From Muribaculaceae bacterium (GTDB lineage: Bacteria > Bacteroidota > Bacteroidia > Bacteroidales > Muribaculaceae), in NCBI GenBank assembly GCA_017405965.1, contig JAFQZK010000038.1, positions 124,001 through 188,000 on the forward strand: DNA of 64,000 bases, given 5' to 3'. The notes beneath the pieces were generated by a model. The model saw only the letters and a program-made list of their open reading frames with translations. It did not search any database and was not told where the DNA came from. Shown piece after piece: positions 35,088 to 44,300 of this stretch (position 1 is the first letter of the stretch; every line of letters begins with the position of its first letter). Both the position numbers and the translations under genes were made by a program.

Positions 35088-36071
35088 ATGATGAAATACC
35101 TTAGTCTGCCTGACAACGCGACTCGCATCCTCCCTTTCTATCTGGCAATGGAGGAGTTTGCCGCACGCATTATTGGAGAGGATGACATCTTCTTCATGTG
35201 GCAGGTGGAACCCACTGTCATTTTTGGCCGCAATCAGTTGATTGCCAACGAGGTGAACGTGGATTATTGCCGTGAGCACGGCATCGCCTTCTACCGTCGT
35301 CGCAGCGGCGGCGGCTGTGTGTATGCCGACAAGGATAACATCATGTTCAGCTACATCACGCGCAGCGACGAGGTACAGACGACCTTCACGCGCTACACCA
35401 GTGCTGTAGCGGCAATGTTGCAGCAGCTCGGCCTCAATGCAACTGCCAGCGACCGAAATGACGTGCACATCGACGGGCGCAAGGTGAGCGGCAACGCGTT
35501 CTATCACATTCCGGGGCGCAGCATAGTGCACGGCACCATGCTCTATGACACCAACATGGAGCACATGCTCAACGCCATCACACCCTCTCGCGAAAAACTC
35601 TCGAGCAAGGGCGTGGAATCGGTCCGCAGCCACATCACGACGCTGAGCGAGCACCTGTCGATGGACATTGAGGACTTCAAGCGCCACGTGCGCAAGACGA
35701 TGTGCGACGGTGAGATACTACTGACCGCCAACGATGTCGCTGAGGTTGAACAACTCACACTACCCTATCTGGAGCCGTCATTCCTGTGGGGCAACAATCC
35801 GCCGTATGAGGTCGCTCGCGGCGGGCGCATCGAAGGTGTGGGCAGCCTACATGTGAATGTGAAGATCAACCACGACATGGTGAGCGACCTTCACTTGACA
35901 GGTGATTTCCTGCCACTGTGTGATGCGCGTGAGGCGATGCTGGAAACGTTGCGTGGCGTGAGACTGGAGCCTGCCGACCTGCGTGCTGCCCTTGACGGCA
36001 AGGACGCCGGTCGCTGGATACTGAATTTAACTAACGAGCAATTGATAAAGCTGTTGACGAGCTCCGATTAG
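35088..36071 (+). CDS. lplA: Lipoate--protein ligase
   Basis: Attaches lipoate, via lipoyl-AMP, to a lysine of lipoyl domains. 327 residues. Conserved ligase features: EEFAARIIGEDDIFFMW, the VIFGRNQ segment, RRRSGGGCVYADKDNIMFSYI (lipoate-binding loop with the RRxSGGG motif), DRNDVHIDGRKVSGNAFY with the catalytic Lys in KVSGNA, and a C-terminal LplA accessory domain (about residues 240-327). It immediately precedes gcvT-gcvH, so GcvH is its likely acceptor. ATG at 35088; a second ATG at 35091 is equally possible. Confidence 0.93.
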   Translation: MMKYLSLPDNATRILPFYLAMEEFAARIIGEDDIFFMWQVEPTVIFGRNQLIANEVNVDYCREHGIAFYRRRSGGGCVYADKDNIMFSYITRSDEVQTTFTRYTSAVAAMLQQLGLNATASDRNDVHIDGRKVSGNAFYHIPGRSIVHGTMLYDTNMEHMLNAITPSREKLSSKGVESVRSHITTLSEHLSMDIEDFKRHVRKTMCDGEILLTANDVAEVEQLTLPYLEPSFLWGNNPPYEVARGGRIEGVGSLHVNVKINHDMVSDLHLTGDFLPLCDAREAMLETLRGVRLEPADLRAALDGKDAGRWILNLTNEQLIKLLTSSD

Positions 36072-36144
36072 GCTTCAGAGATTGTTCCTTGAACGTAAAA
36101 CTATAGAACTTATAATATTAACCAATTAAAAACCATTTTAAACC

Positions 36145-37242
36145 GTGACTGAAGAAATCAAAGTTACCTGTCTGCATGACAGGCACGTGGCGCAAGGCGC
36201 TCTCATGTCCCCCTTTGCAGGTTATGACATGCCCATCCAGTATGTAGATATCACCACCGAGCACAACGCTGTTCGCAACAAGGTGGGTGTTTTTGACGTG
36301 TCACACATGGGTGAGGTGGAAATCACTGGCCCCGATGCCGCCAAGTTCACCAACTACATCTTCACCAACGATATCAACGCCATCAAGGCCGGCCAGATTC
36401 TGTACGGCATGATGCTGTACCCCGACGGCGGCACTGTTGACGACCTGCTGGTTTACCGTGTTGACGACAACGACTACTTCCTGGTCATCAACGCAGCCAA
36501 CATCGACAAGGATGTGGCTTGGATCATGGAGCAGGCCAAGGACTTCGACGTGAAGGTTGACCACCAGAGCGCACTGTACGGCCAGATTGCCGTTCAGGGT
36601 CCCGATGCCGAGAAGACCATGGGCGCTGTGCTGAATATCGACACCACCGACCTGACGTTCTACACCTTCAAGAAATTGGAATATGACGGCAAGACCATCA
36701 TCGTGAGCCGCACCGGTTACACCGGCGAGGACGGCTTTGAGGTATATGCCGACCCCGCTATCATCTGCAAGATGTGGGATATGCTCATGGAGGCTGGCGT
36801 ACAGCCCTGCGGTCTGGGTTGCCGCGACACCCTGCGCTTTGAGGCTGGTCTGCCCCTGTACGGCGACGAGTTGACTCCCGAGATTTCGCCCATCGCCGCT
36901 ACCTTCGGCATGTTCGTGAAGCTCGACAAGGAAGGCGGTTTCATCGGCCGCGACGCTTGCGCCCAGCAGAAGGCTGAAGGCACCCCCAAGAAGTTGGTGG
37001 GTCTGGAGCTTGAAGGCAAGGCTATCCCCCGCCACGGCTATGATGTCCTCGACGGCGATAAAGTCGTGGGCTACATCACCACCGGTTATCACAGCATCAC
37101 GCTGGACAAGAGCGTGGCATTCGCACTGGTTGACCGTGCCGTTGGCGCACTGGGCAACACTTTGAATGTGCAAATCCGCAAGAAAGTGTTCCCTGCTACC
37201 GTGGTAAAGAAACGCTTCTACACCCCCAATTACAAGAAGTAA
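36145..37242 (+). CDS. gcvT: Glycine cleavage system T protein (aminomethyltransferase)
   Basis: Moves the methylene group from lipoyl-bound aminomethyl (on GcvH) to tetrahydrofolate and releases ammonia. 365 residues, full length. Conserved parts: PFAGYDMPIQY, GVFDVSHMGEVEITG, the catalytic-Asp/folate region (YGMMLYPDGGTVDDLLVYR), SRTGYTGEDGFEVY, GLGCRDTLRFEAGLPLYG and the C-terminal domain GYITTGYHS. The start is GTG at 36145; there is no in-frame ATG near the conserved N-terminus. The 73-nt gap to lplA shows no glycine riboswitch. The spacer downstream carries a 9-bp tandem repeat. Confidence 0.97.
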   Translation: MTEEIKVTCLHDRHVAQGALMSPFAGYDMPIQYVDITTEHNAVRNKVGVFDVSHMGEVEITGPDAAKFTNYIFTNDINAIKAGQILYGMMLYPDGGTVDDLLVYRVDDNDYFLVINAANIDKDVAWIMEQAKDFDVKVDHQSALYGQIAVQGPDAEKTMGAVLNIDTTDLTFYTFKKLEYDGKTIIVSRTGYTGEDGFEVYADPAIICKMWDMLMEAGVQPCGLGCRDTLRFEAGLPLYGDELTPEISPIAATFGMFVKLDKEGGFIGRDACAQQKAEGTPKKLVGLELEGKAIPRHGYDVLDGDKVVGYITTGYHSITLDKSVAFALVDRAVGALGNTLNVQIRKKVFPATVVKKRFYTPNYKK

Positions 37243-37254
37243 TTTTCACCAGAT

Positions 37255-37290
37255 ATTCTAGATATCCTAGATAATCTAGACCGTCTAGAC
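37255..37290. repeat. 9-bp tandem repeat in the gcvT-gcvH spacer
   Basis: Four consecutive nonamers: ATTCTAGAT, ATCCTAGAT, AATCTAGAC, CGTCTAGAC. Each holds the CTAGA core, and adjacent cores can pair as TCTAGA-like palindromes. Confidence 0.85.
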
Positions 37291-37347
37291 GACAATTGAC
37301 ATTTTATCAAGAAACAAAATATTAACTAATTAATTTTTTATAACACA

Positions 37348-37728
37348 ATGAGTAATGTTATCGACGGACTCTATTACAGCGAGTCACATGAGTATGTAAA
37401 GGTAGAAGGCAATTTCGGTTTCATTGGTATCACCGACTATGCACAGCACGAGCTGGGTAACGTGGTTTATGTTGACATGCCCGAGGTTGACGATGAGGTC
37501 ACCGCAGGTGAAGAGTTCGGCGCCGTTGAGAGCGTGAAGGCTGCCAGCGACCTGCTGTCACCCGTCAGCGGCACCGTTGTCGAGGTAAACGAAGCCCTCG
37601 AGGACGAGCCCGGTCTGATCAACAAGGATGCCTTTGAGAACTGGATCATCAAGGTTGAGTTGAGCGACATGAGCGAGCTCGACAGCCTGATGGATGCTGC
37701 CGCTTACAAGGCCATGATCGGCGAGTAA
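37348..37728 (+). CDS. gcvH: Glycine cleavage system H protein
   Basis: Lipoyl carrier shuttling the aminomethyl group between P, T and L proteins. 126 residues. The lipoylation site is Lys64 in AVESVKAASDL, with the typical Glu-Ser-Val-Lys context; the N-terminal YYSESHEYVKVEG and ITDYAQHELGNVVYVDMPEV are standard. It stands between gcvT and gcvPA. The downstream spacer forms a 13-bp perfect hairpin. Confidence 0.97.
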   Translation: MSNVIDGLYYSESHEYVKVEGNFGFIGITDYAQHELGNVVYVDMPEVDDEVTAGEEFGAVESVKAASDLLSPVSGTVVEVNEALEDEPGLINKDAFENWIIKVELSDMSELDSLMDAAAYKAMIGE

Positions 37729-37751
37729 TTCAGGAATTAAACAAAGCCAAT

Positions 37752-37796
37752 AAAGTCCTTAAGGACCTTAACGACATTAACGACCTTAAGGACTTT
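37752..37796. repeat. 9-bp tandem repeats forming a perfect hairpin between gcvH and gcvPA
   Basis: Five nonamer units (37752 AAAGTCCTT, 37761 AAGGACCTT, 37770 AACGACATT, 37779 AACGACCTT, 37788 AAGGACTTT). The outer arms AAAGTCCTTAAGG (37752-37764) and 37784-37796 are perfect complements, followed by TG, not a long T-run. It could attenuate or stabilise the message between H and P. Confidence 0.8.
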
Positions 37797-37831
37797 TGAA
37801 ACTTAAAAAAACAAAAACCGTCTATTAATCA

Positions 37832-39178
<1,347 letters not shown>

Positions 39179-39181
39179 GTT

Positions 39182-40675
39182 ATGAATAACACTTTTTACG
39201 GTAAACTCATATTTGAGTTGTCACAGAATGGCCGTCAGGGTTATTCCCTGCCCGAGAACAGGTGTGCCGAGTACAAGATGAGCGACCTCCCCAAGGGCCT
39301 GATGCGTGAGAACGCACCCCTGCTGCCCGAGGTGGACGAGCTGAGCGTTGTGCGCCACTACACCAACATGAGCAACAACAACTTCGGTGTGGACACGGGC
39401 TTCTATCCCCTGGGTTCCTGCACCATGAAGTATAATCCCAAGATCAACGAGGAAATCGCTGCCCACCGCGAGTTCACGGGTCTGCACCCCTTGCAGAATC
39501 CCGAAACCGCTCAAGGCGCTCTCGCTGTTTACTACTTCCTGCAGACCAGCTTGGCCGAGATTTCGGGCCTGAAGGAGTTCACCTTGAACCCCTTTGCCGG
39601 TGCCCATGGTGAGTTGACGGGTCTGATGATCATGCGCGGTTACCACCTGGAGCGTGGCGACGTGAAGCGCACCAAGGTCATCATTCCTGACAGTGCCCAC
39701 GGCACCAACCCCGCCAGCTCGGCAGTTTGCGGCCTTGACGTGGTGGTTGTGAAGAGCCGTCCCGACGGCACCGTCGATGTGGACGACTTGCGTCCCCTGC
39801 TCGACGACACCATCGCCGGTATGATGATGACCAACCCCAACACGCTGGGAATCTTTGAGCACAACATCGGCGAAATCGCCAAGGCGGTTCACGATTGCGG
39901 CGGTCTGATGTACTATGACGGCGCCAACCTCAACCCCATGCTGGGTAAGGTGCGTCCCGGTGACATCGGCTTCGACATCATGCACATCAACCTGCACAAG
40001 ACCTTCTCGACACCTCACGGTGGCGGTGGTCCCGGTAGCGGTCCCGTCGGCGTGCGCGAGGGTCTGGAGCACCTGCTCCCCAATCCCCGTGTCGTGAAAG
40101 TCGAGGAAGAGGACTATGACTACTTCAAGCTCGAGTGCAGCGACAAGTCCATCGGCAGCATCAGCGGTCACCTGGGCAACTTCGGCGTGATGATGCGCGC
40201 CCTGGCCTACATCCTGACCCTGGGCCGCGACCAGCTCAAGTGGGTCGGCCCGCTGGCTACCCTCAACGCCAACTATATCAAGGAGTCGTTGAAGGACGTC
40301 TATGAGTTGCCCATCGGCGGCGTGTGCAAGCACGAGTTCGTCTATGACGGCTTGAAGGACAAGTCCACTGGTGTCACCACGCTCGACGTGGCCAAGCGCC
40401 TGCTGGATTACGGCTTCCATGCTCCCACCATCTACTTCCCCTTGCTGTTCCACGAGGCCCTCATGGTAGAACCCACCGAGAACGAGAGCAAGCAGACCCT
40501 GGACGAGTTCATCCGCATCATGCGTGTGATTGCTCAGGAGGCTAAGGACGATCCCGAGATGGTGAAGACCGCACCGCACAACACGCCCGTTCGCCGTCTC
40601 GACGACACCCAGGCCGCTTTGCATCCCATCGTGACCTGGCGCGAGCTTGTTGCCGATAGTCAAGTTGCTGAATAA
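39182..40675 (+). CDS. gcvPB: Glycine dehydrogenase (decarboxylating) subunit 2
   Basis: Catalytic half of the split P protein. 497 residues. The pyridoxal-phosphate lysine is Lys273 in DIMHINLHKTFSTPHGG, followed by the glycine-rich GGGPGSGPVGV. Other conserved parts: NFGVDTGFYPLGSCTMKYNPK, FAGAHGELTGLMIMR, DSAHGTNPAS. It begins 3 nt after gcvPA and is followed by a 118-nt spacer with inverted heptamer repeats before lpd. Confidence 0.97.
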   Translation: MNNTFYGKLIFELSQNGRQGYSLPENRCAEYKMSDLPKGLMRENAPLLPEVDELSVVRHYTNMSNNNFGVDTGFYPLGSCTMKYNPKINEEIAAHREFTGLHPLQNPETAQGALAVYYFLQTSLAEISGLKEFTLNPFAGAHGELTGLMIMRGYHLERGDVKRTKVIIPDSAHGTNPASSAVCGLDVVVVKSRPDGTVDVDDLRPLLDDTIAGMMMTNPNTLGIFEHNIGEIAKAVHDCGGLMYYDGANLNPMLGKVRPGDIGFDIMHINLHKTFSTPHGGGGPGSGPVGVREGLEHLLPNPRVVKVEEEDYDYFKLECSDKSIGSISGHLGNFGVMMRALAYILTLGRDQLKWVGPLATLNANYIKESLKDVYELPIGGVCKHEFVYDGLKDKSTGVTTLDVAKRLLDYGFHAPTIYFPLLFHEALMVEPTENESKQTLDEFIRIMRVIAQEAKDDPEMVKTAPHNTPVRRLDDTQAALHPIVTWRELVADSQVAE

Positions 40676-40686
40676 TCAGCAACTTT

Positions 40687-40785
40687 CCTGATTAGTGATT
40701 AGAGATGAGTGATTAGCGAGGGAATACCTCCAGCCAATCAACTAGTCTCTAATCACTAATCTCTAATCGTTAATCACTAATCTTT
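40687..40785. repeat. Inverted heptamer arrays in the gcvPB-lpd spacer
   Basis: Right side: five consecutive heptamers AATCACT, AATCTCT, AATCGTT, AATCACT, AATCTTT (40751-40785). Left side: the complementary set (AGTGATT 40694, AGAGATG 40701, AGTGATT 40708). GATTAGTGATTAGAGA (40690-40705) is perfectly complementary to 40746-40761, giving a 16-bp stem with a 40-nt loop. Confidence 0.85.
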
Positions 40786-40793
40786 TATCTAGT

Positions 40794-42131
40794 ATGTTTG
40801 ACATTATCATTATAGGTGCAGGTCCTGGCGGTTACGAGACCGCTGCCGACGCTGCCGCACATGGCCTGAACGTCGCTATCGTAGAGCGTGACCAGATGGG
40901 TGGCACCTGCCTGAACCGCGGTTGCATCCCCACCAAGGCCCTGTGCCGCAACGCCGAGGTCATCAACCTGATGCGCGAAGCCGAGGTGTGGGGCGTCAAG
41001 ACCGGAGAAATGGCTTTTGACTATGCGCCCGTGTTTGAACGCAAGGAGGCTGTTGTCAAGCAGTTGCGCGAGGGTGTGGAGATGCTCATGGGTGCTCCCG
41101 GCATCACTGCCATCAAGGGCGAAGCCAGCCTCAAGGACGCCAATACCGTTGTGGTCAACGGCGAGGAATACCAGGCCAAGAACATCATCATCGCCACCGG
41201 CTCAGCACCGCGCGGCCTGCCCATTGAGGGTGCCGACCTGGCAATGACCAGCGATGACATCCTGGCGATGGAAACGTTGCCCAAGAGCCTTTGCATCGTG
41301 GGTGGCGGCGTCATCGGTATGGAGTTTGCCGCCGTGTTCAGTACGTTTGGCGTCGAGGTGACCGTCATCGAGTACTGCAAGGAAATACTGCCGCCGTTTG
41401 ACAAGGATGTGGCCAAACGCCTGAAAACCGTCCTGAGCAAGCGCGGCATCAAGATCATCACCGGCGCTGCCGTGAACGGCATCACGCAGGGTGAGGACGG
41501 CATGACTGTCACCTACGAGCTCAAGGGCAAGCCCCAGAGCGTGACAGCCGAGAAGGTGCTCATGTCCGTTGGTCGCCAGCCGGTTCTTCCCCAGGGCCTT
41601 GACGCCGTGGGCGTTACCGTGGGCCGCCGCGGCATCGAGGTGGACGACAACATGATGACCAACGTCAAGGGCGTTTACGCCATCGGTGACGTGAACGGTC
41701 GCATGATGCTCGCTCATGCTGCCAGTGCTCAAGGTCAGCGTGCCTTGCACGCCATCCTGGGCAAGGCCGACGACATCAAGCTCGACATCGTGCCCAGTGC
41801 CGTGTTCACCGTGCCCGAGCTGGCCATGGTGGGCCTCAACGAGGAGCAGTGTGCCGAGAAAGGTCTTGACGTGACCGTGAAGAAGTCGTTCTTCCGCAGC
41901 AACGGCAAGGCGGTCGCCATGAACGAGACCGACGGTCTGCTCAAGATGATCGTCGATAACACGACGCGCCAGATTGTGGGCTGCCACATCTGCGGGGCCC
42001 ATGCTGCTGACCTCATCCAGGAAGTGGTCACCGCAATGAATGCCGGTGCCACCGTTGACCTGCTGGCCCGCAGCATCCACGGTCACCCCACACTGAGCGA
42101 GGTGATGCTGACTGCCGCCAGGCAGTTCTAA
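40794..42131 (+). CDS. lpd: Dihydrolipoyl dehydrogenase (L protein)
   Basis: FAD flavoprotein that reoxidises dihydrolipoyl-GcvH with NAD+. 445 residues. N-terminal FAD-binding Rossmann motif IIIGAGPGGYETA, redox-active Cys pair in GGTCLNRGCIPTKAL, NAD-binding GGGVIGMEFAAVF, FAD motif GVYAIGDVNGRMMLAHAA, and the C-terminal catalytic His-Glu (IHGHPTLSE). Last gene of the lplA-gcv run. It could also serve 2-oxoacid dehydrogenases, but none are nearby. A stem-loop follows. Confidence 0.96.
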   Translation: MFDIIIIGAGPGGYETAADAAAHGLNVAIVERDQMGGTCLNRGCIPTKALCRNAEVINLMREAEVWGVKTGEMAFDYAPVFERKEAVVKQLREGVEMLMGAPGITAIKGEASLKDANTVVVNGEEYQAKNIIIATGSAPRGLPIEGADLAMTSDDILAMETLPKSLCIVGGGVIGMEFAAVFSTFGVEVTVIEYCKEILPPFDKDVAKRLKTVLSKRGIKIITGAAVNGITQGEDGMTVTYELKGKPQSVTAEKVLMSVGRQPVLPQGLDAVGVTVGRRGIEVDDNMMTNVKGVYAIGDVNGRMMLAHAASAQGQRALHAILGKADDIKLDIVPSAVFTVPELAMVGLNEEQCAEKGLDVTVKKSFFRSNGKAVAMNETDGLLKMIVDNTTRQIVGCHICGAHAADLIQEVVTAMNAGATVDLLARSIHGHPTLSEVMLTAARQF

Positions 42132-42165
42132 CTACACTTTTACAAGCCGAAGGCTTGCAATACAC

Positions 42166-42207
42166 CAACACGCCACCTGCGGATGCCATGCTGCGGGTGG
42201 CGTGTTG
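42166..42207. terminator. Probable terminator between lpd and the dockerin gene
   Basis: CAACACGCCACC (42166-42177) is perfectly complementary to 42196-42207, between convergent genes. Confidence 0.65.
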
Positions 42208-42246
42208 TAGTAATATGGGCTTTTAGGCCCACAGAAAAGAGAACTA

Positions 42247-42897
42247 CTAGTTGCTCATGATATAATTAATCATGGCGACGATATCAGAGATGTTGACATT
42301 GCCATCACCGTTAAAGTCTGCACTTTCCAGATTAATTAAACTAGGATCCTCATTTAAGACGTAACTGATGAGCGCGGTGACATCGGAGATGTTGATCTCG
42401 TTGTCATGGTTCACATCACCATCGTGGTAAGGAATGTAAACCATTTCGGTGGTGACCTCGCTCCACGCTCCCTTGTCATCACCTACAATCCATGAGAGAG
42501 TGTGCTCACCAGCAGCTAACTCAATCACATCCACACTTATCACGCCGTTGTTGCCCTCCAATGGAGCCGTCACAGCATGCTGGATATCACCGTCAAACCA
42601 GTACATGCAACGCACGATGGTTGCCTCACTCGGAGCGGCAGGCTTGAGGAAAAACCTGGTAACGCTAGAGCTCCATTTCCCGTCGCTATCCTGAACACGA
42701 ATTGCAAACGAGTGAAGGCCCGCCTTGAGGGACGAGATATCGATAGACACGGGGCCTTCGGCTAATGATTGGCTGGCGGCAATGTTGCCGTCGAGCCAAC
42801 ATTTGCGCTGGACGATACTTTTCTGTGCCGTTGCCGCAAATGCTGTTATCGCAATGGCGACGAGTATAAGACTTCTAAAAATATTCATAATCTTCAT
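42247..42897 (-). CDS. Small exported protein with two repeats and a dockerin-type C-terminus
   Basis: 216 residues. Signal peptide to about residue 24 (FRSLILVAIAITAFAATAQ). Two similar segments of about 55 residues follow: RKCWLDGNIAASQSL...WSSSVTRFF and RCMYWFDGDIQHAVT...WSEVTTEMV, each with a Trp-x-Asp-Gly motif near the start and a beta-rich Ig-like pattern. Residues about 155-216 form a dockerin-like pair of Ca-binding loops (DGDVNHDNEINISDVTALI, FNGDGNVNISDIVAMI). It lies 17 nt after the beta-helix gene on the same strand. Function unknown. Confidence 0.8.
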   Translation of the reverse strand: MKIMNIFRSLILVAIAITAFAATAQKSIVQRKCWLDGNIAASQSLAEGPVSIDISSLKAGLHSFAIRVQDSDGKWSSSVTRFFLKPAAPSEATIVRCMYWFDGDIQHAVTAPLEGNNGVISVDVIELAAGEHTLSWIVGDDKGAWSEVTTEMVYIPYHDGDVNHDNEINISDVTALISYVLNEDPSLINLESADFNGDGNVNISDIVAMINYIMSN

Positions 42898-42914
42898 GTT
42901 TTAGCAATGAATAT

Positions 42915-43907
42915 TTATCTTACCTCAGCATCATAGCTAATGTTAAGGATTGAACCACTCTCCACATTGAGTTGCAAGTCCTTTACAACGGGCGTGCTGG
43001 GATACTTGATCCAGCCAAGACCACCTGACGGGCCGATGGGCGTGCCATCGGTGCCCACCCACACATTGGGCTGCTGCAACTGGTAGGTGCGCTCAACCGA
43101 ATAGTCCGCATTCTCTCCATCGGCGAAAATATCGGCAAGATCCACCTGGTAGCAGTTGGTGAGCGTGGCTTGTGTATTCACATAGGACTCATTCACATAG
43201 ATGCAGTTGGTCATCAATGAGCCATTAGCCGTGTATGTTCCTGAACCAGTGAAAATGCAGTTGGTGTATGTATTGGCATTGTTAGTTGCATTTGCACTTC
43301 CACCAAATCTATCACGCACAAGGCAATGGTCGATGTAGATAGAGTTTGGGGATGCATAATTACCGACCCATGAAATACTCGAGTTGGATATATGCAAATT
43401 GGTGGCTAAGTAATTTGCACTTGAACCTTTTGTAATTGCATCACCTATATAGCATTGATTGATTTGGGAGTCCGTGATTGCAAAAGTAGTAATTTTGCCA
43501 GTTACATAACAGCGGCTGATTATCGTATTAGTCATACCATACACACTCTCAATGTCTCCTTGTACATATAAGCCTTCCAATATAGCATCGTTTATACTTT
43601 CAAGCATCAACTTGCCATTAATTAATGTTTTATCTGTCCCTGTAGTTTCGTCCATCTCAAATCCTGCACCATAAATTGATAGACTCTTTGATAATCGATT
43701 TGTTGGCGCATTAAAAGTACCTGCTGACAGGGTAATCACGTCACCTGTAGCAGCGGCATTGTATGCCAACTGAAACGCATTGGCACCAGTGTACACGGTT
43801 GCTTGGTTGCCATGCTGCAAGATGGCCGTCGGTTCATCGTTCTGTGCCTGGGCATTTGCCATCAAGGCGGCACAGAAAACTAACAGTAATAGAATGGTCT
43901 TTTTCAT
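42915..43907 (-). CDS. Exported right-handed beta-helix-like protein
   Basis: 330 residues with a signal peptide (MKKTILLLLVFCAALMANAQ). The middle part has short repeating strands with Asn/Ser-rich turns (ITLSAGTFNAPTNRLSKSLSIYGAG, ILEGLYVQGDIES, IISRCYVTG, ITDSQINQCYIGD, LHISNSSISWVG, IYIDHCLVRD, YTNCIFTGS, LMTNCIYVNE), as in parallel beta-helix (polysaccharide-lyase-like) proteins. No catalytic motif is recognisable. The DNA is visibly more A/T-rich than its neighbours. A minus-strand -7 box lies about 96 bp upstream. It shares an operon with the dockerin gene. Confidence 0.72.
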   Translation of the reverse strand: MKKTILLLLVFCAALMANAQAQNDEPTAILQHGNQATVYTGANAFQLAYNAAATGDVITLSAGTFNAPTNRLSKSLSIYGAGFEMDETTGTDKTLINGKLMLESINDAILEGLYVQGDIESVYGMTNTIISRCYVTGKITTFAITDSQINQCYIGDAITKGSSANYLATNLHISNSSISWVGNYASPNSIYIDHCLVRDRFGGSANATNNANTYTNCIFTGSGTYTANGSLMTNCIYVNESYVNTQATLTNCYQVDLADIFADGENADYSVERTYQLQQPNVWVGTDGTPIGPSGGLGWIKYPSTPVVKDLQLNVESGSILNISYDAEVR

Positions 43908-44002
43908 AAATCATCTGGTTTTATTATGGTTAATAAAGTGAGTAACAAAGCAAGCGGCACGTCATGCCATCAAGAATCATCAATTCTATCTCTTTTAACT
44001 CC

Positions 44003-44010
44003 CAAAGATA
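44003..44010 (-). promoter_or_regulatory. Putative -7 element of the beta-helix/dockerin pair
   Basis: TATCTTTG on the minus strand; CAAA at 44035-44038 gives a -33 TTTG but at a 24-bp gap. Confidence 0.45.
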
Positions 44011-44275
44011 AAGAAAAAATCGTCATACCGCCACCAAACAAAGGGGAAAAACACCATCGCCTTGGATTTTTACCAATTCCTGTGGTTTTTTACAAGCCGG
44101 TGGTTTGCAATACAATGACACGCAACCCGAGAATGAAGCATTGTGGCAACCCTAGAAGGAAAAACTGACACGCAACCCGAAGAAGAAGCATCGACGCTAA
44201 CCGAGGAGAGCCTTTTATTGCGACAGAAAAGAGCGGAAAAAGATGAGAGAATAAAGCGAGAAGTGTTTTTTTTTG

Positions 44276-44283
44276 TAACTTTG
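44276..44283 (+). promoter_or_regulatory. Putative -7 element of uvrB
   Basis: TAACTTTG, 17 bp before the uvrB ATG; no -33 match. Confidence 0.55.
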
Positions 44284-44300
44284 CAAAAAAGTGAGGGACG

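Larger units (their letters stand above)
43908..44300. other. Spacer upstream of uvrB (393 bp) with direct repeats and two promoters
   Basis: No supported gene; an 80-codon frame from 43926 looks random. It contains the minus-strand -7 box at 44010-44003, a copy of a dispersed element at 44088-44130 related to 42138-42180, a 15-bp direct repeat (TGACACGCAACCCGA) at 44116-44130 and 44166-44180, and the uvrB -7 box at 44276-44283. Confidence 0.7.

Noticed and set aside
36072..36144. Possible glycine riboswitch before gcvT
   Set aside because: The 73-nt spacer is too short, and no glycine-aptamer helices are seen; any control may act upstream of lplA instead.
43926..44168. 80-codon frame upstream of uvrB
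   Set aside because: It is poor in coding character and runs through the direct repeats.
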